DNA of 22,522 bases from contig JAFSZQ010000046.1 in NCBI GenBank assembly GCA_017458885.1, positions 1 to 22,522 on the forward strand. The letters are read 5' to 3'. The notes beneath the pieces are model-generated. The model was given only the letters and a program-made list of their open reading frames with translations, did not search any database and was not told the DNA's origin. Positions within the stretch are counted from its first letter, which is position 1. Each line of letters opens with the position of its first letter. This stretch comes from Oscillospiraceae bacterium (GTDB lineage Bacteria; Bacillota; Clostridia; Oscillospirales; Oscillospiraceae). The translations under genes and the position numbers were made by a program. Of the stretch, positions 13,603 through 20,694 are shown in pieces.

Positions 13603-13974
13603 ATGGAATGGACGTTTCGCGCGGACGCGCCGCTTTACACCCAGCTTTGCGAGCAGTTGACGTTTGCCGTCGTATCCGGCGTGTTCGCGGCGGGCGAGCG
13701 GCTGCCCGCGGTGCGGGAGCTGGCGGTGGACGCGGGCGTGAACCCGAACACGGTGCAGCGCGCGCTCGGCGAGCTGGAGCGCGGCGGGCTGGTCTACACC
13801 CTGCGCACGGCGGGGCGGTTCGTGACCGCCGACAAAGCGCGTCTTGAGGCGGCGCGGCGCGCGCTGGCGGAGGCGCGGGCGGGGGAGTTCCTGCGCGTGA
13901 TGGAAAAGCTGGGCTACGACCGCGCGCAGGCGGCCGCGCTGCTGGAAGAACGGGAAGGAGACGAAGCAACATGA
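13603..13974 (+). CDS. GntR-family transcriptional regulator, YtrA subfamily
   Basis: A 123-residue protein consisting of a winged helix-turn-helix (about residues 8-75: APLYTQLCEQLTFAVVSG, ERLPAVRELAVDAGVNPNTVQRALGELE, TAGRFV) and a short helical tail with no ligand domain, which is the YtrA subfamily layout. Such proteins repress an adjacent ABC transporter operon, often one responding to cell-envelope stress or peptides. GGAGGG precedes the ATG, and the gene overlaps the ABC ATPase gene by ATGA. The operator candidate at 13560-13583 supports autoregulation. Confidence 0.92.
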   Translation: MEWTFRADAPLYTQLCEQLTFAVVSGVFAAGERLPAVRELAVDAGVNPNTVQRALGELERGGLVYTLRTAGRFVTADKARLEAARRALAEARAGEFLRVMEKLGYDRAQAAALLEEREGDEAT

Positions 13975-14669
13975 GCACGATACTGGAATGCAGGGCGCTG
14001 CAAAAGCGTTACGGGACGAAGGATGCGCTGCGCGGCGTGGAGCTGGCGCTGGAGTCGGGGCGCATCGTCGGGCTGCTGGGCCCGAACGGCAGCGGGAAGA
14101 CGACGCTGATCAAGCTCGCCTGCGGGCTGCTGACGCCGACGGGCGGCGAGATATTGGTGGACGGCAGACAGCCCTCGCGGGAGACGAAGGCGGTCGTGTC
14201 CTACCTGCCCGAGCGCATCGCGCTGCCGCTGTGGATGACGGCGAAACAGGCGATGGACTACTATCAGGACTTCTACGCCGACTTTCGCCGTTACGCCGCG
14301 GAGGAGATGCTCGAGAAGCTGGGGCTGGACGAAAAGCAGACCATCCGCGCGATGTCCAAGGGCACGCGGGAGAAGCTGCAGCTCATTCTGGTCATGAGCC
14401 GCGGCGCGAAGCTGTACCTGCTCGACGAGCCGATCGGCGGGGTCGATCCCGCGACGCGGGACTACATCCTCAAGACCATCCTCACAAACTACAGCGAGGA
14501 CGCGACGGTGCTGATCTCGACGCACCTGATCGCGGACGTGGAGCAGGTGCTCGACGAGGCGGTGTTCCTGCGCGAGGGGCGCGTCGTGCTGCACGAGCGC
14601 GTGGACGACGTGCGCGAGCAGCGGGGCAAGAGCGTGGACGAGCTGTTCCGCGAGACGTTCGCATATTGA
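13971..14669 (+). CDS. ABC transporter ATP-binding protein
   Basis: A 232-residue nucleotide-binding subunit. Walker A is at 37-44 (GPNGSGKT), Walker B at 148-153 (LYLLDE) and the switch His at 185 (LISTHL). The signature reads MSKGTREK (128-135) rather than LSGGQ. The usual Q-loop Gln is replaced in SYLPERIAL (Glu81), a divergence common in YtrB/BcrA-like ATPases. It is translationally coupled to the YtrA regulator and lies 16 bases before the permease gene. Drug or peptide export is typical for this class, but the substrate is not shown here. Confidence 0.93.
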   Translation: MSTILECRALQKRYGTKDALRGVELALESGRIVGLLGPNGSGKTTLIKLACGLLTPTGGEILVDGRQPSRETKAVVSYLPERIALPLWMTAKQAMDYYQDFYADFRRYAAEEMLEKLGLDEKQTIRAMSKGTREKLQLILVMSRGAKLYLLDEPIGGVDPATRDYILKTILTNYSEDATVLISTHLIADVEQVLDEAVFLREGRVVLHERVDDVREQRGKSVDELFRETFAY

Positions 14670-14685
14670 GAGGGGGTCGGGGACG

Positions 14686-15492
14686 ATGTTCGGAAAACTG
14701 GTAAAACACGAATTCCGCGCCACGGGACGCTTCGCGCTGCCGCTGTGCGGCGCGATGCTGGCGCTGGCGCTGCTCGCGGGCACGGTGCTCCGCTTTTGGA
14801 ACAGCCTGCAAAACGGCTGGCAGGGCATGGCGGGCAACGCGATCGTCATTCTCTACGGCATGAGCCTGTTCGCCGTCGCCGTCGGGATCTTCGTCATCCT
14901 GATGCAGCGTTACAAGCAAAACTTTTTCGGCGACGAGGGCTATTTGACGCGCACGCTGCCCGTCGGCGAGCACGCCCTGCTGCTCTCAAAGCTGCTGACC
15001 GCGGTGTGCTGGTACGTCGCCGCGCTTGCGCTGATGGCGCTGTCCGTGCTGCTCGCGGGGGCGCTTGCCGGCGGGTTCACGCGCGCCGACGCGCGGGACG
15101 CGCTCGACGCGCTGCGGTACTACTTCCCGCGCATCGGCGCGAGCGCGGCGCTCCGCGCGCTCCTCGGCACGCTGGGCGGCATGAGCTTCGTCACGCTGCT
15201 GTGCTACGCCGTCGCGACCATCGCGCAGAACTTCAGCAAGCATCGGTTTTGGTACTTCGTGATGACGGTCGTGCTCCTCCTCGCGCTGGCGCGCCTGCTC
15301 GCGGGACTGAACCTGTTTCTCGACGCGCGCCTCGCGCGGAGCGTCGGCGTCATCGGCGGCGCGGACGGCCCCACGGCGATCTACGTCACGGGCGGCGCGC
15401 CGTGGCTGGGGCTGGTCGAGCTGTACCTCGGGAACGCGCTGCTGTACTTTTTGACGTGGGCGTTCCTCAAATTCCGCCCAAATCTGGCGTGA
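14686..15492 (+). CDS. ABC transporter membrane permease (YtrA operon) with a GGADGPTAI motif
   Basis: A 268-residue integral membrane protein with about six hydrophobic segments (roughly residues 16-34, 53-73, 104-130, 166-182, 188-210 and 240-262), consistent with an ABC-2-like permease partner of the upstream ATPase. Residues 220-235 (VGVIGGADGPTAIYVT) match the conserved motif of Na+-translocating decarboxylase beta subunits (OadB/GcdB/MmdB), where the Asp is functionally important; the rest of the protein does not look like that family. GAGGGGG lies 8-9 bases before the ATG. It is the last gene of the operon, followed by a hairpin. Confidence 0.85.
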   Translation: MFGKLVKHEFRATGRFALPLCGAMLALALLAGTVLRFWNSLQNGWQGMAGNAIVILYGMSLFAVAVGIFVILMQRYKQNFFGDEGYLTRTLPVGEHALLLSKLLTAVCWYVAALALMALSVLLAGALAGGFTRADARDALDALRYYFPRIGASAALRALLGTLGGMSFVTLLCYAVATIAQNFSKHRFWYFVMTVVLLLALARLLAGLNLFLDARLARSVGVIGGADGPTAIYVTGGAPWLGLVELYLGNALLYFLTWAFLKFRPNLA

Positions 15493-15498
15493 CGCGCG

Positions 15499-15520
15499 AG
15501 AGCCGCCTTATGGCGGCTCT
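15499..15520 (+). terminator. Hairpin after the ABC permease gene, weak terminator
   Basis: AGAGCCGCC (15499-15507), loop TTAT, GGCGGCTCT (15512-15520). The T-rich tail is short, so termination may be incomplete and the next gene partly co-transcribed. Confidence 0.6.
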
Positions 15521-15548
15521 TGCATTTCCGCCGCGCATATGCGATAAT
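15520..15548 (+). promoter_or_regulatory. Promoter of the large membrane protein gene
   Basis: TTGCAT (15520-15525), 17 bases, GATAAT (15543-15548); the ribosome binding site AAGGAG precedes the ATG at 15583. Confidence 0.65.
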
Positions 15549-15582
15549 GCCGTTGCACAACCTATCGGAAAAGGAGTACGCC

Positions 15583-17307
15583 ATGGAATTCAAATACGAC
15601 CCCGCCGCGGGCGGGTTCCAGATCAACCGCAACAAGCCGCCGCGCGAGAAAAAGCCCCGCAAGGCGATCGGCAGCAAGGGCGCGCGCGTCGCGATCAACC
15701 TCGCCGTCACGCTCGCGTTCGCGCTGGTCTACTACTATATCAGCCTGCCCGCGCTCAACCTCCACGCCGAGGAATGCTACGGCTTCGTGTTCCTGCTCTG
15801 CCTTGTCTACTGCGGCTGCGCGGTGCTGACCTCCGGCTTCACGGGCGAGGGCGCGAAGGGCTATTTCCAGTTCGTCAAAAAGCAGTGCCGCGTCCCGTTC
15901 TTCCTCGTCGCCGCGCTCGTCGTCGTGGCGCTCGCGGGCGCGCTGACCTCGTGGGTCGTGCTGCGCGCGAACGCCTACCAGAAGCTGCTGACCGTGCAGC
16001 CCGGCGACTTCGCCGCCGAGGTGGACGAGATCCGCTACGACCAGATCCCCATGCTCGACGGCGCGAGCGCCCAGCGCCTCGGCGACCGCAAGCTCGGCGA
16101 GCTCGCCGACATGGTCTCGCAGTTCGAGGTCGCGGGCGACTACACCCAGATCAACTATCAGGGCCGTCCCGTGCGCGTGACGCCCCTGCGCTACGGCGAT
16201 ATCGTCAAATGGTTCAACAACCGCGCGAGCGGGCTGCCCGCCTACCTCGTCATCGACATGGTCACGCAGAACGTCGAGGTCGTGCGGCTCGCGGACGGCA
16301 TGAAGTACACCACGGCGGAGCACTTCTCGCGCAACCTCTACCGCCACCTGCGCTTCCGCTACCCCACGATGATGTTCGACACGCCCGTGTTCGAGATCGA
16401 CGAGGACGGCACGCCCTACTGGGTCTGCGCCAAGCGCGAGAAGACCATCGGGCTCTTCGGCGGCGACGACAACCGCGGCGCGGTACTCGTGAACGCCATC
16501 ACCGGCGAGTGCGCGTACTACGAGGAGGTCCCCGCGTGGGTCGATCACGTCTACTCGGCGGGGCTCATCATCCAGCAGTACGACTACTACGGGCGCTACC
16601 ACAACGGCTTCTGGAACTCCATCCTCGGCCAGCGCGACGTGAGCGTGACCACCGACGGCTACAACTACCTCGCCCGCGGCGACGACGTGTGGGTCTACAC
16701 CGGCGTCACCAGCGTCGGCGGGGACGAGAGCAACATCGGCTTCCTGCTCTCCAACCAGCGCACGAAGGAGACGCGCTACTACGCCGTCGCCGGCGCGGAG
16801 GAGTTCTCCGCCATGGGCAGTGCCGAGGGCCAGGTGCAGCAGATGCGCTACGCCGCGACGTTCCCGCTGCTGCTCAACATCGCAGACCAGCCGACGTACT
16901 TCATGGCGCTCAAGGACGCCGCTTCGCTCGTCAAGATGTACGCCATGGTCAACGTCAGCCAGTACCAGATCGTCGCCACCGGCGCGAGCGTCATGGACTG
17001 CGAGGCGAACTACCGCGCGATGCTCCGCCAGAACGGGCTGATCGGCGACGGACAGGCGGAGGTCGCGCCGAGCGAGGCGAGCCTAGAGCGCGGCGGCGTC
17101 ATCGCCGAGCTGCGCAGCGCGGTCATCGGCGGCGACACCTATTATTACCTGCGCTTCGAGGGCGAGGACGCCTTCTCCGTCCGCGCGAGCGCGGCGGTCG
17201 TCCCCCTCGCGCCGCTGCTCTCCGTCGGCGACGAGGTGACGGTCTATTACCGCAACGACGGCGTGGGACAGTACTGGATCGACGCTTACGACCTCGCGAT
17301 TTTATGA
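15583..17307 (+). CDS. Membrane-anchored protein of unknown function
   Basis: A 574-residue protein I cannot assign to a function. A basic N-terminus (KPPREKKPRKAIGSKGAR) precedes three transmembrane segments at about 36-58, 65-85 and 104-126. A large soluble region follows (130-574) and begins NAYQKLLTVQPGDF. Notable blocks are YPTMMFDTPVFEIDEDGTPYWVC (352-374 region, kept short here as FEIDEDGTPYW), VWVYTGVTSVGGDESNIGF and AATFPLLLNIADQPTYFMALKD. No catalytic motif was recognised. The three-helix anchor with positive cytoplasmic tail suggests the large domain faces outward, but topology is inference. The start ATG at 15583 follows AAGGAG; upstream in-frame sequence crosses the promoter. It has its own promoter and a terminator-like hairpin, so it is probably monocistronic. 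Confidence 0.75.
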   Translation: MEFKYDPAAGGFQINRNKPPREKKPRKAIGSKGARVAINLAVTLAFALVYYYISLPALNLHAEECYGFVFLLCLVYCGCAVLTSGFTGEGAKGYFQFVKKQCRVPFFLVAALVVVALAGALTSWVVLRANAYQKLLTVQPGDFAAEVDEIRYDQIPMLDGASAQRLGDRKLGELADMVSQFEVAGDYTQINYQGRPVRVTPLRYGDIVKWFNNRASGLPAYLVIDMVTQNVEVVRLADGMKYTTAEHFSRNLYRHLRFRYPTMMFDTPVFEIDEDGTPYWVCAKREKTIGLFGGDDNRGAVLVNAITGECAYYEEVPAWVDHVYSAGLIIQQYDYYGRYHNGFWNSILGQRDVSVTTDGYNYLARGDDVWVYTGVTSVGGDESNIGFLLSNQRTKETRYYAVAGAEEFSAMGSAEGQVQQMRYAATFPLLLNIADQPTYFMALKDAASLVKMYAMVNVSQYQIVATGASVMDCEANYRAMLRQNGLIGDGQAEVAPSEASLERGGVIAELRSAVIGGDTYYYLRFEGEDAFSVRASAAVVPLAPLLSVGDEVTVYYRNDGVGQYWIDAYDLAIL

Positions 17308-17311
17308 CGGC

Positions 17312-17358
17312 AATATTGCAGGACGCTTTGCCCGTTGGCAGGCGTCTTGCAATATTTT
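17312..17358 (+). terminator. Terminator-like hairpin after the large membrane protein gene
   Basis: AATATTGCAGGACGC (17312-17326) pairs with GCGTCTTGCAATATT (17342-17356) with one mismatch across a 15-base loop. A short T-run follows. A second small inverted repeat TTTTCATG/CATGAAAA spans 17355-17375. Confidence 0.6.
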
Positions 17359-17448
17359 CATGCTTATCATGAAAAAACGGAAAGCTCCGCCAAATCGCTT
17401 TGGACAGTCTGCACAAAAACGGAAAACGATTTTCTCATGGCGCGTCCA

Positions 17449-17546
17449 TTGAGAAACTTTGGCAAGCGTGTTAATCTATACATCAGGATGGACGAACCAT
17501 CAAATCCCCCGCAGCCAAGGGGGAAATATGAAGGAGGTTGTTTCCC
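17449..17546 (+). promoter_or_regulatory. gdhA promoter and leader
   Basis: TTGAGA (17449-17454), 17 bases, TAATCT (17472-17477); start expected near 17484. The roughly 60-base leader holds two small stems, GATGG/CCATC (17487-17501) and TCCCCC/GGGGGA (17505-17524), then AAGGAGG. The sequence between 17376 and 17448 is AT-rich with two copies of AAAACGGAAA and nothing else recognisable. Confidence 0.6.
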
Positions 17547-18899
17547 ATGAACAAGTATATTGAGCGCGTATTGGAAGAGACCCGTGCGAAGAATCCGGAT
17601 CAGAAGCTGTTCCTGCAGACCGTCGAAGAGGTGCTCCTCTCCGTCGAGCCGCTGATCAACGCGCACCCCGAGTATGAGAAGGCCTGCATCCTCGAGCGCA
17701 TGGTCGAGCCCGAGCGCGCGATCGAGTTCCGCGTCGCGTGGATGGACGACAAGCTCCAGTATCACGTCAACCGCGGCTACCGCGTGCAGTTCAACGCGAG
17801 CCTTGGCCCCCACAAGGGCGGTCTGCGCTTCGCGTCCAACGTCAACCTCGACACCATCAAGTTCCTCGGCTTCGAGCAGGTCTACAAGGATGCGCTGACC
17901 TGCCTGCCCATCGGCGGCGCCAAGGGCGGCTCCGACTTCAGCCCCATCGGCAGGAGCGACGGCGAAGTCATGCGCTTCTGCCAGGCGTTCATGACCGAGC
18001 TGTATCGTCACATCGGTCAGGACATCGACTGCCCGGCGGGCGACGTCGGCGTCGGCGGCCGTGAGATCGGCTATCTGTACGGTCAGTACCGCCGCATCAT
18101 GGGCAACGCGGAGTTCGGCGCGGTGTCCGGCAAGGACATCAAGACCGGCGGCTCCATCCTCCGTCCCGAGGCGACCGGCTTCGGCGCGGTGTACTATCTG
18201 TGCGAGGTGCTCAAGCACGACGGTCAGGACATCAAGGGCAAGCAGATCGCCAGGTCCGGCTACGGCATCGTGGGCTGGGTCATCTTGATGAAGTCCGCCG
18301 AGCTCGGCGCGAAGGTCACCTACTTCGCCGGCCCCGACGGCTACATCCACGATCCCGACGGCGTCTGCACCGAGGAGAAGCTCAACTACATCCTCGAGAT
18401 GCGCGCCAAGGATCCGATGCACTGCAAGCCCTACGCCGAGAAGTTCCACTGCGAGTTCGTCGAGGGTCAGAAGTGCTGGGGCGTCAAGGACGTGGACATC
18501 TATATGCCCGCCGCGACGCAGAACGACGTCAACATGGATTGGGCGAAGAAGATCGCCGAGTCCGGCGTGAAGTACTACATCGAGGTCGCGAATATGCCCA
18601 CGACCAACGACGCGCTGGAGTTCCTGAAGGGCCAGAAGCACCTCATCATCGCCCCGTCCAAGGCGGTCAACGCCTGCGGCGTGTCCGTCTCCGAGCTGGA
18701 GATGGCGCAGAACGCCGAGCGCCTGTACTGGAGCGCGGAAGAGGTCGACGAGAAGATGCACGGCATCATGACCAACATCTACAACGCCTCCGTCACGGCG
18801 GCTGAGAAGTACGGTCTGGGCTACGACCTGATCGCCGGCGCGAACATCGCGGGCTTCGAGAAGGTCGCCGACGCGATGCTCTGCCAGGGTATCTTCTAA
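17547..18899 (+). CDS. gdhA: Glutamate dehydrogenase (hexameric, GdhA type)
   Basis: Interconverts 2-oxoglutarate plus ammonium and glutamate; 450 residues, typical for the bacterial hexameric class. Substrate and catalytic residues are Lys90 (GPHKGGLRF), Lys126 (PIGGAKGG) and Asp166 (CPAGDVGVGGREIG). The dinucleotide-binding turn reads G238-Y-G240-I-V-G243 (ARSGYGIVGW), whereas relatives usually have G-F/S-G-N-V-A; the change preserves a GxGxxG pattern. NADP versus NAD preference is not settled by eye. The start ATG at 17547 follows AAGGAGG; a TTG at 17538 is too close to it. The gene uses noticeably more GGT and CGT codons than its neighbours, consistent with high expression. A strong bidirectional terminator follows. 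Confidence 0.96.
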   Translation: MNKYIERVLEETRAKNPDQKLFLQTVEEVLLSVEPLINAHPEYEKACILERMVEPERAIEFRVAWMDDKLQYHVNRGYRVQFNASLGPHKGGLRFASNVNLDTIKFLGFEQVYKDALTCLPIGGAKGGSDFSPIGRSDGEVMRFCQAFMTELYRHIGQDIDCPAGDVGVGGREIGYLYGQYRRIMGNAEFGAVSGKDIKTGGSILRPEATGFGAVYYLCEVLKHDGQDIKGKQIARSGYGIVGWVILMKSAELGAKVTYFAGPDGYIHDPDGVCTEEKLNYILEMRAKDPMHCKPYAEKFHCEFVEGQKCWGVKDVDIYMPAATQNDVNMDWAKKIAESGVKYYIEVANMPTTNDALEFLKGQKHLIIAPSKAVNACGVSVSELEMAQNAERLYWSAEEVDEKMHGIMTNIYNASVTAAEKYGLGYDLIAGANIAGFEKVADAMLCQGIF

Positions 18900-18918
18900 G
18901 GTACACGCGACAATTGCA

Positions 18919-18952
18919 AAAAAGAAGAGGCTCGAACGAGCCTCTTCTTTTT
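18919..18952. terminator. gdhA terminator
   Basis: A 15-bp stem including A/T flanks (18919-18933 with 18938-18952), loop GAAC, core GAAGAGGCTC/GAGCCTCTTC. The 18-base core repeats the relA terminator in inverted orientation. Confidence 0.93.
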
Positions 18953-18964
18953 GTCCGCGCCCCA

Positions 18965-18999
18965 AAAAAAGAAAGACGGCATTGCCGTCTTTCTTTTTT
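18965..18999. terminator. Second terminator, serving the minus-strand tRNA gene and backing up gdhA
   Basis: AAAAAAGAAAGACGGC (18965-18980), loop ATT, GCCGTCTTTCTTTTTT (18984-18999). On the minus strand the stem starts directly after the encoded CCA of the tRNA. Confidence 0.9.
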
Positions 19000-19072
19000 G
19001 GAGCAGGGTACGGGAGTCGAACCCGCCTAGCCAGCTTGGGAAGCTGGAGTAATACCGATATACCAACCCTGC
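18999..19072 (-). tRNA. tRNA-Gly (anticodon CCC)
   Basis: The minus strand folds as a cloverleaf: acceptor GCAGGGT with ACCCTGC, anticodon stem CCAGC/GCTGG with loop TTCCCAA (anticodon CCC), T arm GCGGGTTCGACTCCCGT, discriminator T and a genome-encoded CCA (19001-18999). The discriminator U is normal for tRNA-Gly. It reads GGG codons. It has its own promoter and terminator. Confidence 0.95.
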
Positions 19073-19092
19073 GTATTCACTTCGCAGGACAT

Positions 19093-19121
19093 ATCATACC
19101 ACACTCTCGCGCGGTTTGCAA
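19093..19121 (-). promoter_or_regulatory. tRNA-Gly promoter
   Basis: On the minus strand, TTGCAA (19121-19116), 17 bases, TATGAT (19098-19093), a short distance upstream of the tRNA 5' end at 19072. Confidence 0.75.
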
Positions 19122-19186
19122 GGCAAAAAGTATGTTTTGCCCCCGCGCTTCATAAGATGCATCATTCTTGCCACGGAGGGTCGCCC

Positions 19187-20320
19187 ATGAAACGCTTTTT
19201 CGCCCTGCTCTGCCTGTTTTCGCTCGTCCTCTGCGTTCCCGCGCGCGCCGTCGAGCTCGACCTGAACGCGCCGTCCGCCATCCTGATGGAAAAAACCACC
19301 GGCACGGTGCTCTACGCCAAGGATGAGCATACGCCGCGCGAGCCCGCGAGCGTCACGAAGATCATGACCATCCTGCTGACGATGGAGGCGATCGACGGCG
19401 GGCTGCTCTCCTACGACGACGTGGTGACGGGCAGCGCCCACGCGAGCTCGATGGGCGGCAGCCAGATCTGGCTCAAGGAGGGCGAGAAAATGACCGTGCG
19501 CGACCTGCTCAAGGCGGTATGCGTCGTCTCCGGCAACGACGCCGCCGTGGCGCTCGGCGAGCAGCTCGCGGGCAGCGAGGCGGCGTTCGTCGAGAAAATG
19601 AACGCGCGCGCCGAGCAGCTCGGCATGAACGACACGCACTTCGTCAACGCCACGGGGCTGCCCGCCGCGGGACACGTCACGTCCGCGCACGACATCGCGG
19701 TCATGTCGCGCGAGCTGATCCGAAACCACCCCGACGTGCGCCAGTTCACGACGATCTGGATGGATTCCCTGCGCGACGGCGAATCCATGCTCGTGAACAC
19801 CAACAAGCTCATCCGCTTCTACGACGGCGCGACGGGGCTCAAGACCGGCTCCACGGACGCGGCGGGCTACTGCCTCAGCGCCACGGCGGAGCGCGGCGGC
19901 ATGGAGCTGATCGCCGTCGTGATGAAAGGGCGCACCAGCGACGAACGCTTCGCCGACGCGCGCGCGATGCTCGACTACGGCTTCGCGACCTACACGCTCG
20001 TGACCGTCACGCCCGACGCGGCGCTCGCGCCGCTGCGCGTCGTCCTCGGCGAGCGGAACGCCGTACAGCCGGTGCTGACGCCGGACAACGTGCTGCTGCT
20101 TGAAAAGTCCGCCGCGGGCGCCCTGCAAAAGGAGGTCGTCCTGCCCGACGCCGTGGACGCGCCGATGGAGCGGGGCGACCGCCTCGGCGAGCTGCGCGTG
20201 ACGGGCGCGGACGGCAGCACGGTCGCCGTGCTGCCCATCCTCGCGGGCGAGAGCGTCGCGCGCGTGACCTGGGGGCAGATGTTCCACAGGCTGCTGAAAA
20301 CCGCGTTTTGTGCCGAATGA
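19187..20320 (+). CDS. D-alanyl-D-alanine carboxypeptidase (DacA/DacF-type low-molecular-weight PBP)
   Basis: Trims the terminal D-Ala of peptidoglycan peptides outside the membrane; 377 residues. A signal peptide spans about 1-21 (MKRFFALLCLFSLVLCVPARA). The penicillin-binding motifs are S55-V-T-K58, S115-G-N117 and K219-T-G221. The conserved block GGSQIWLKEGEKM follows the first motif. A PBP5-like C-terminal beta domain occupies about 265-365, and the protein ends MFHRLLKTAFCAE without a clearly long amphipathic anchor. The start ATG at 19187 follows CGGAGGG by 6-7 bases and begins the signal peptide; the upstream in-frame Met residues do not. No clear promoter was identified between 19122 and 19180, and no strong terminator follows. 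Confidence 0.94.
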   Translation: MKRFFALLCLFSLVLCVPARAVELDLNAPSAILMEKTTGTVLYAKDEHTPREPASVTKIMTILLTMEAIDGGLLSYDDVVTGSAHASSMGGSQIWLKEGEKMTVRDLLKAVCVVSGNDAAVALGEQLAGSEAAFVEKMNARAEQLGMNDTHFVNATGLPAAGHVTSAHDIAVMSRELIRNHPDVRQFTTIWMDSLRDGESMLVNTNKLIRFYDGATGLKTGSTDAAGYCLSATAERGGMELIAVVMKGRTSDERFADARAMLDYGFATYTLVTVTPDAALAPLRVVLGERNAVQPVLTPDNVLLLEKSAAGALQKEVVLPDAVDAPMERGDRLGELRVTGADGSTVAVLPILAGESVARVTWGQMFHRLLKTAFCAE

Positions 20321-20393
20321 CGGGAACCTTGTTCGTTCCGTTGTGCTGCTTTGGTAAAGTATACAAAGTTGACGCACAGAACAAAATTTTCTC

Positions 20394-20421
20394 TTGACTC
20401 GCGAAAAAATGGGGGTATACT
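20394..20421 (+). promoter_or_regulatory. Promoter of the lysine riboswitch/transporter transcript
   Basis: TTGACT (20394-20399), 16 bases, TATACT (20416-20421); start expected near 20428, just before the aptamer. Sequence 20321-20393 between dac and this promoter has only a small inverted repeat (GGAAC/GTTCC, 20325-20341). Confidence 0.75.
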
Positions 20422-20438
20422 GCAACTAACCAAATAAA

Positions 20439-20605
20439 GTCTTGATAGAGGCGCGGCTGACAAGAGTAGCTCCGGCGGACGACAGGAAATCGTGGGGCGA
20501 AAGGGGATGCCGCCGAGGGGCGACGCGGGTTCCTGACCGCATCGCTGCCGGGCCGTCGGGGAATACCCGCCGGACTGTCGCCGAGAGGCGGAGAGCTGTC
20601 ATGAC
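20439..20605 (+). ncRNA. Lysine riboswitch (L-box) aptamer
   Basis: The conserved core of the L-box is readable in order: GATAGAGGCGCG (20444-20455), AAGAGTAGC (20462-20470), GGGGCGAAAGGGGATGCCGCCGA (about 20494-20516), GCTGCCGGGCCG (20546-20557) and CTGTC near the 3' end. P1 forms between GTCTTGATAG (20439-20448) and CTGTCATGAC (20596-20605). The order matches the B. subtilis lysC leader. Lysine binding would stabilise P1. The downstream gene is an NhaC-superfamily transporter, a known partner class for L-boxes. Confidence 0.92.
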
Positions 20606-20634
20606 CGCACGGGGCGCTTGCGTCCTTTCTGTTC

Positions 20635-20666
20635 AGTCATGATGGAAACATCATGACTTCTTTTTT
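20635..20666 (+). terminator. Riboswitch-controlled intrinsic terminator
   Basis: AGTCATGATG (20635-20644), GNRA-type loop GAAA, CATCATGACT (20649-20658), then TCTTTTTT. The left arm can instead pair with the P1 3' strand GTCATGAC (20598-20605), which is self-complementary, giving an antiterminator when lysine is low. Confidence 0.88.
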
Positions 20667-20694
20667 GGAAAAACACAGAAAGGTCGTGTCAACT

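Noticed and set aside
17367..18965. 532-codon open frame antisense to gdhA
   Set aside because: Low-complexity shadow rich in Val/Leu/Asp/His that runs through the gdhA promoter and terminator; gdhA is certain on the other strand.
20653..20655. ATG at 20653 as the lysW start
   Set aside because: It lies within the riboswitch terminator stem and lacks a ribosome binding site; the encoded 14-residue extension is not hydrophobic and the family N-terminus begins at 20695.
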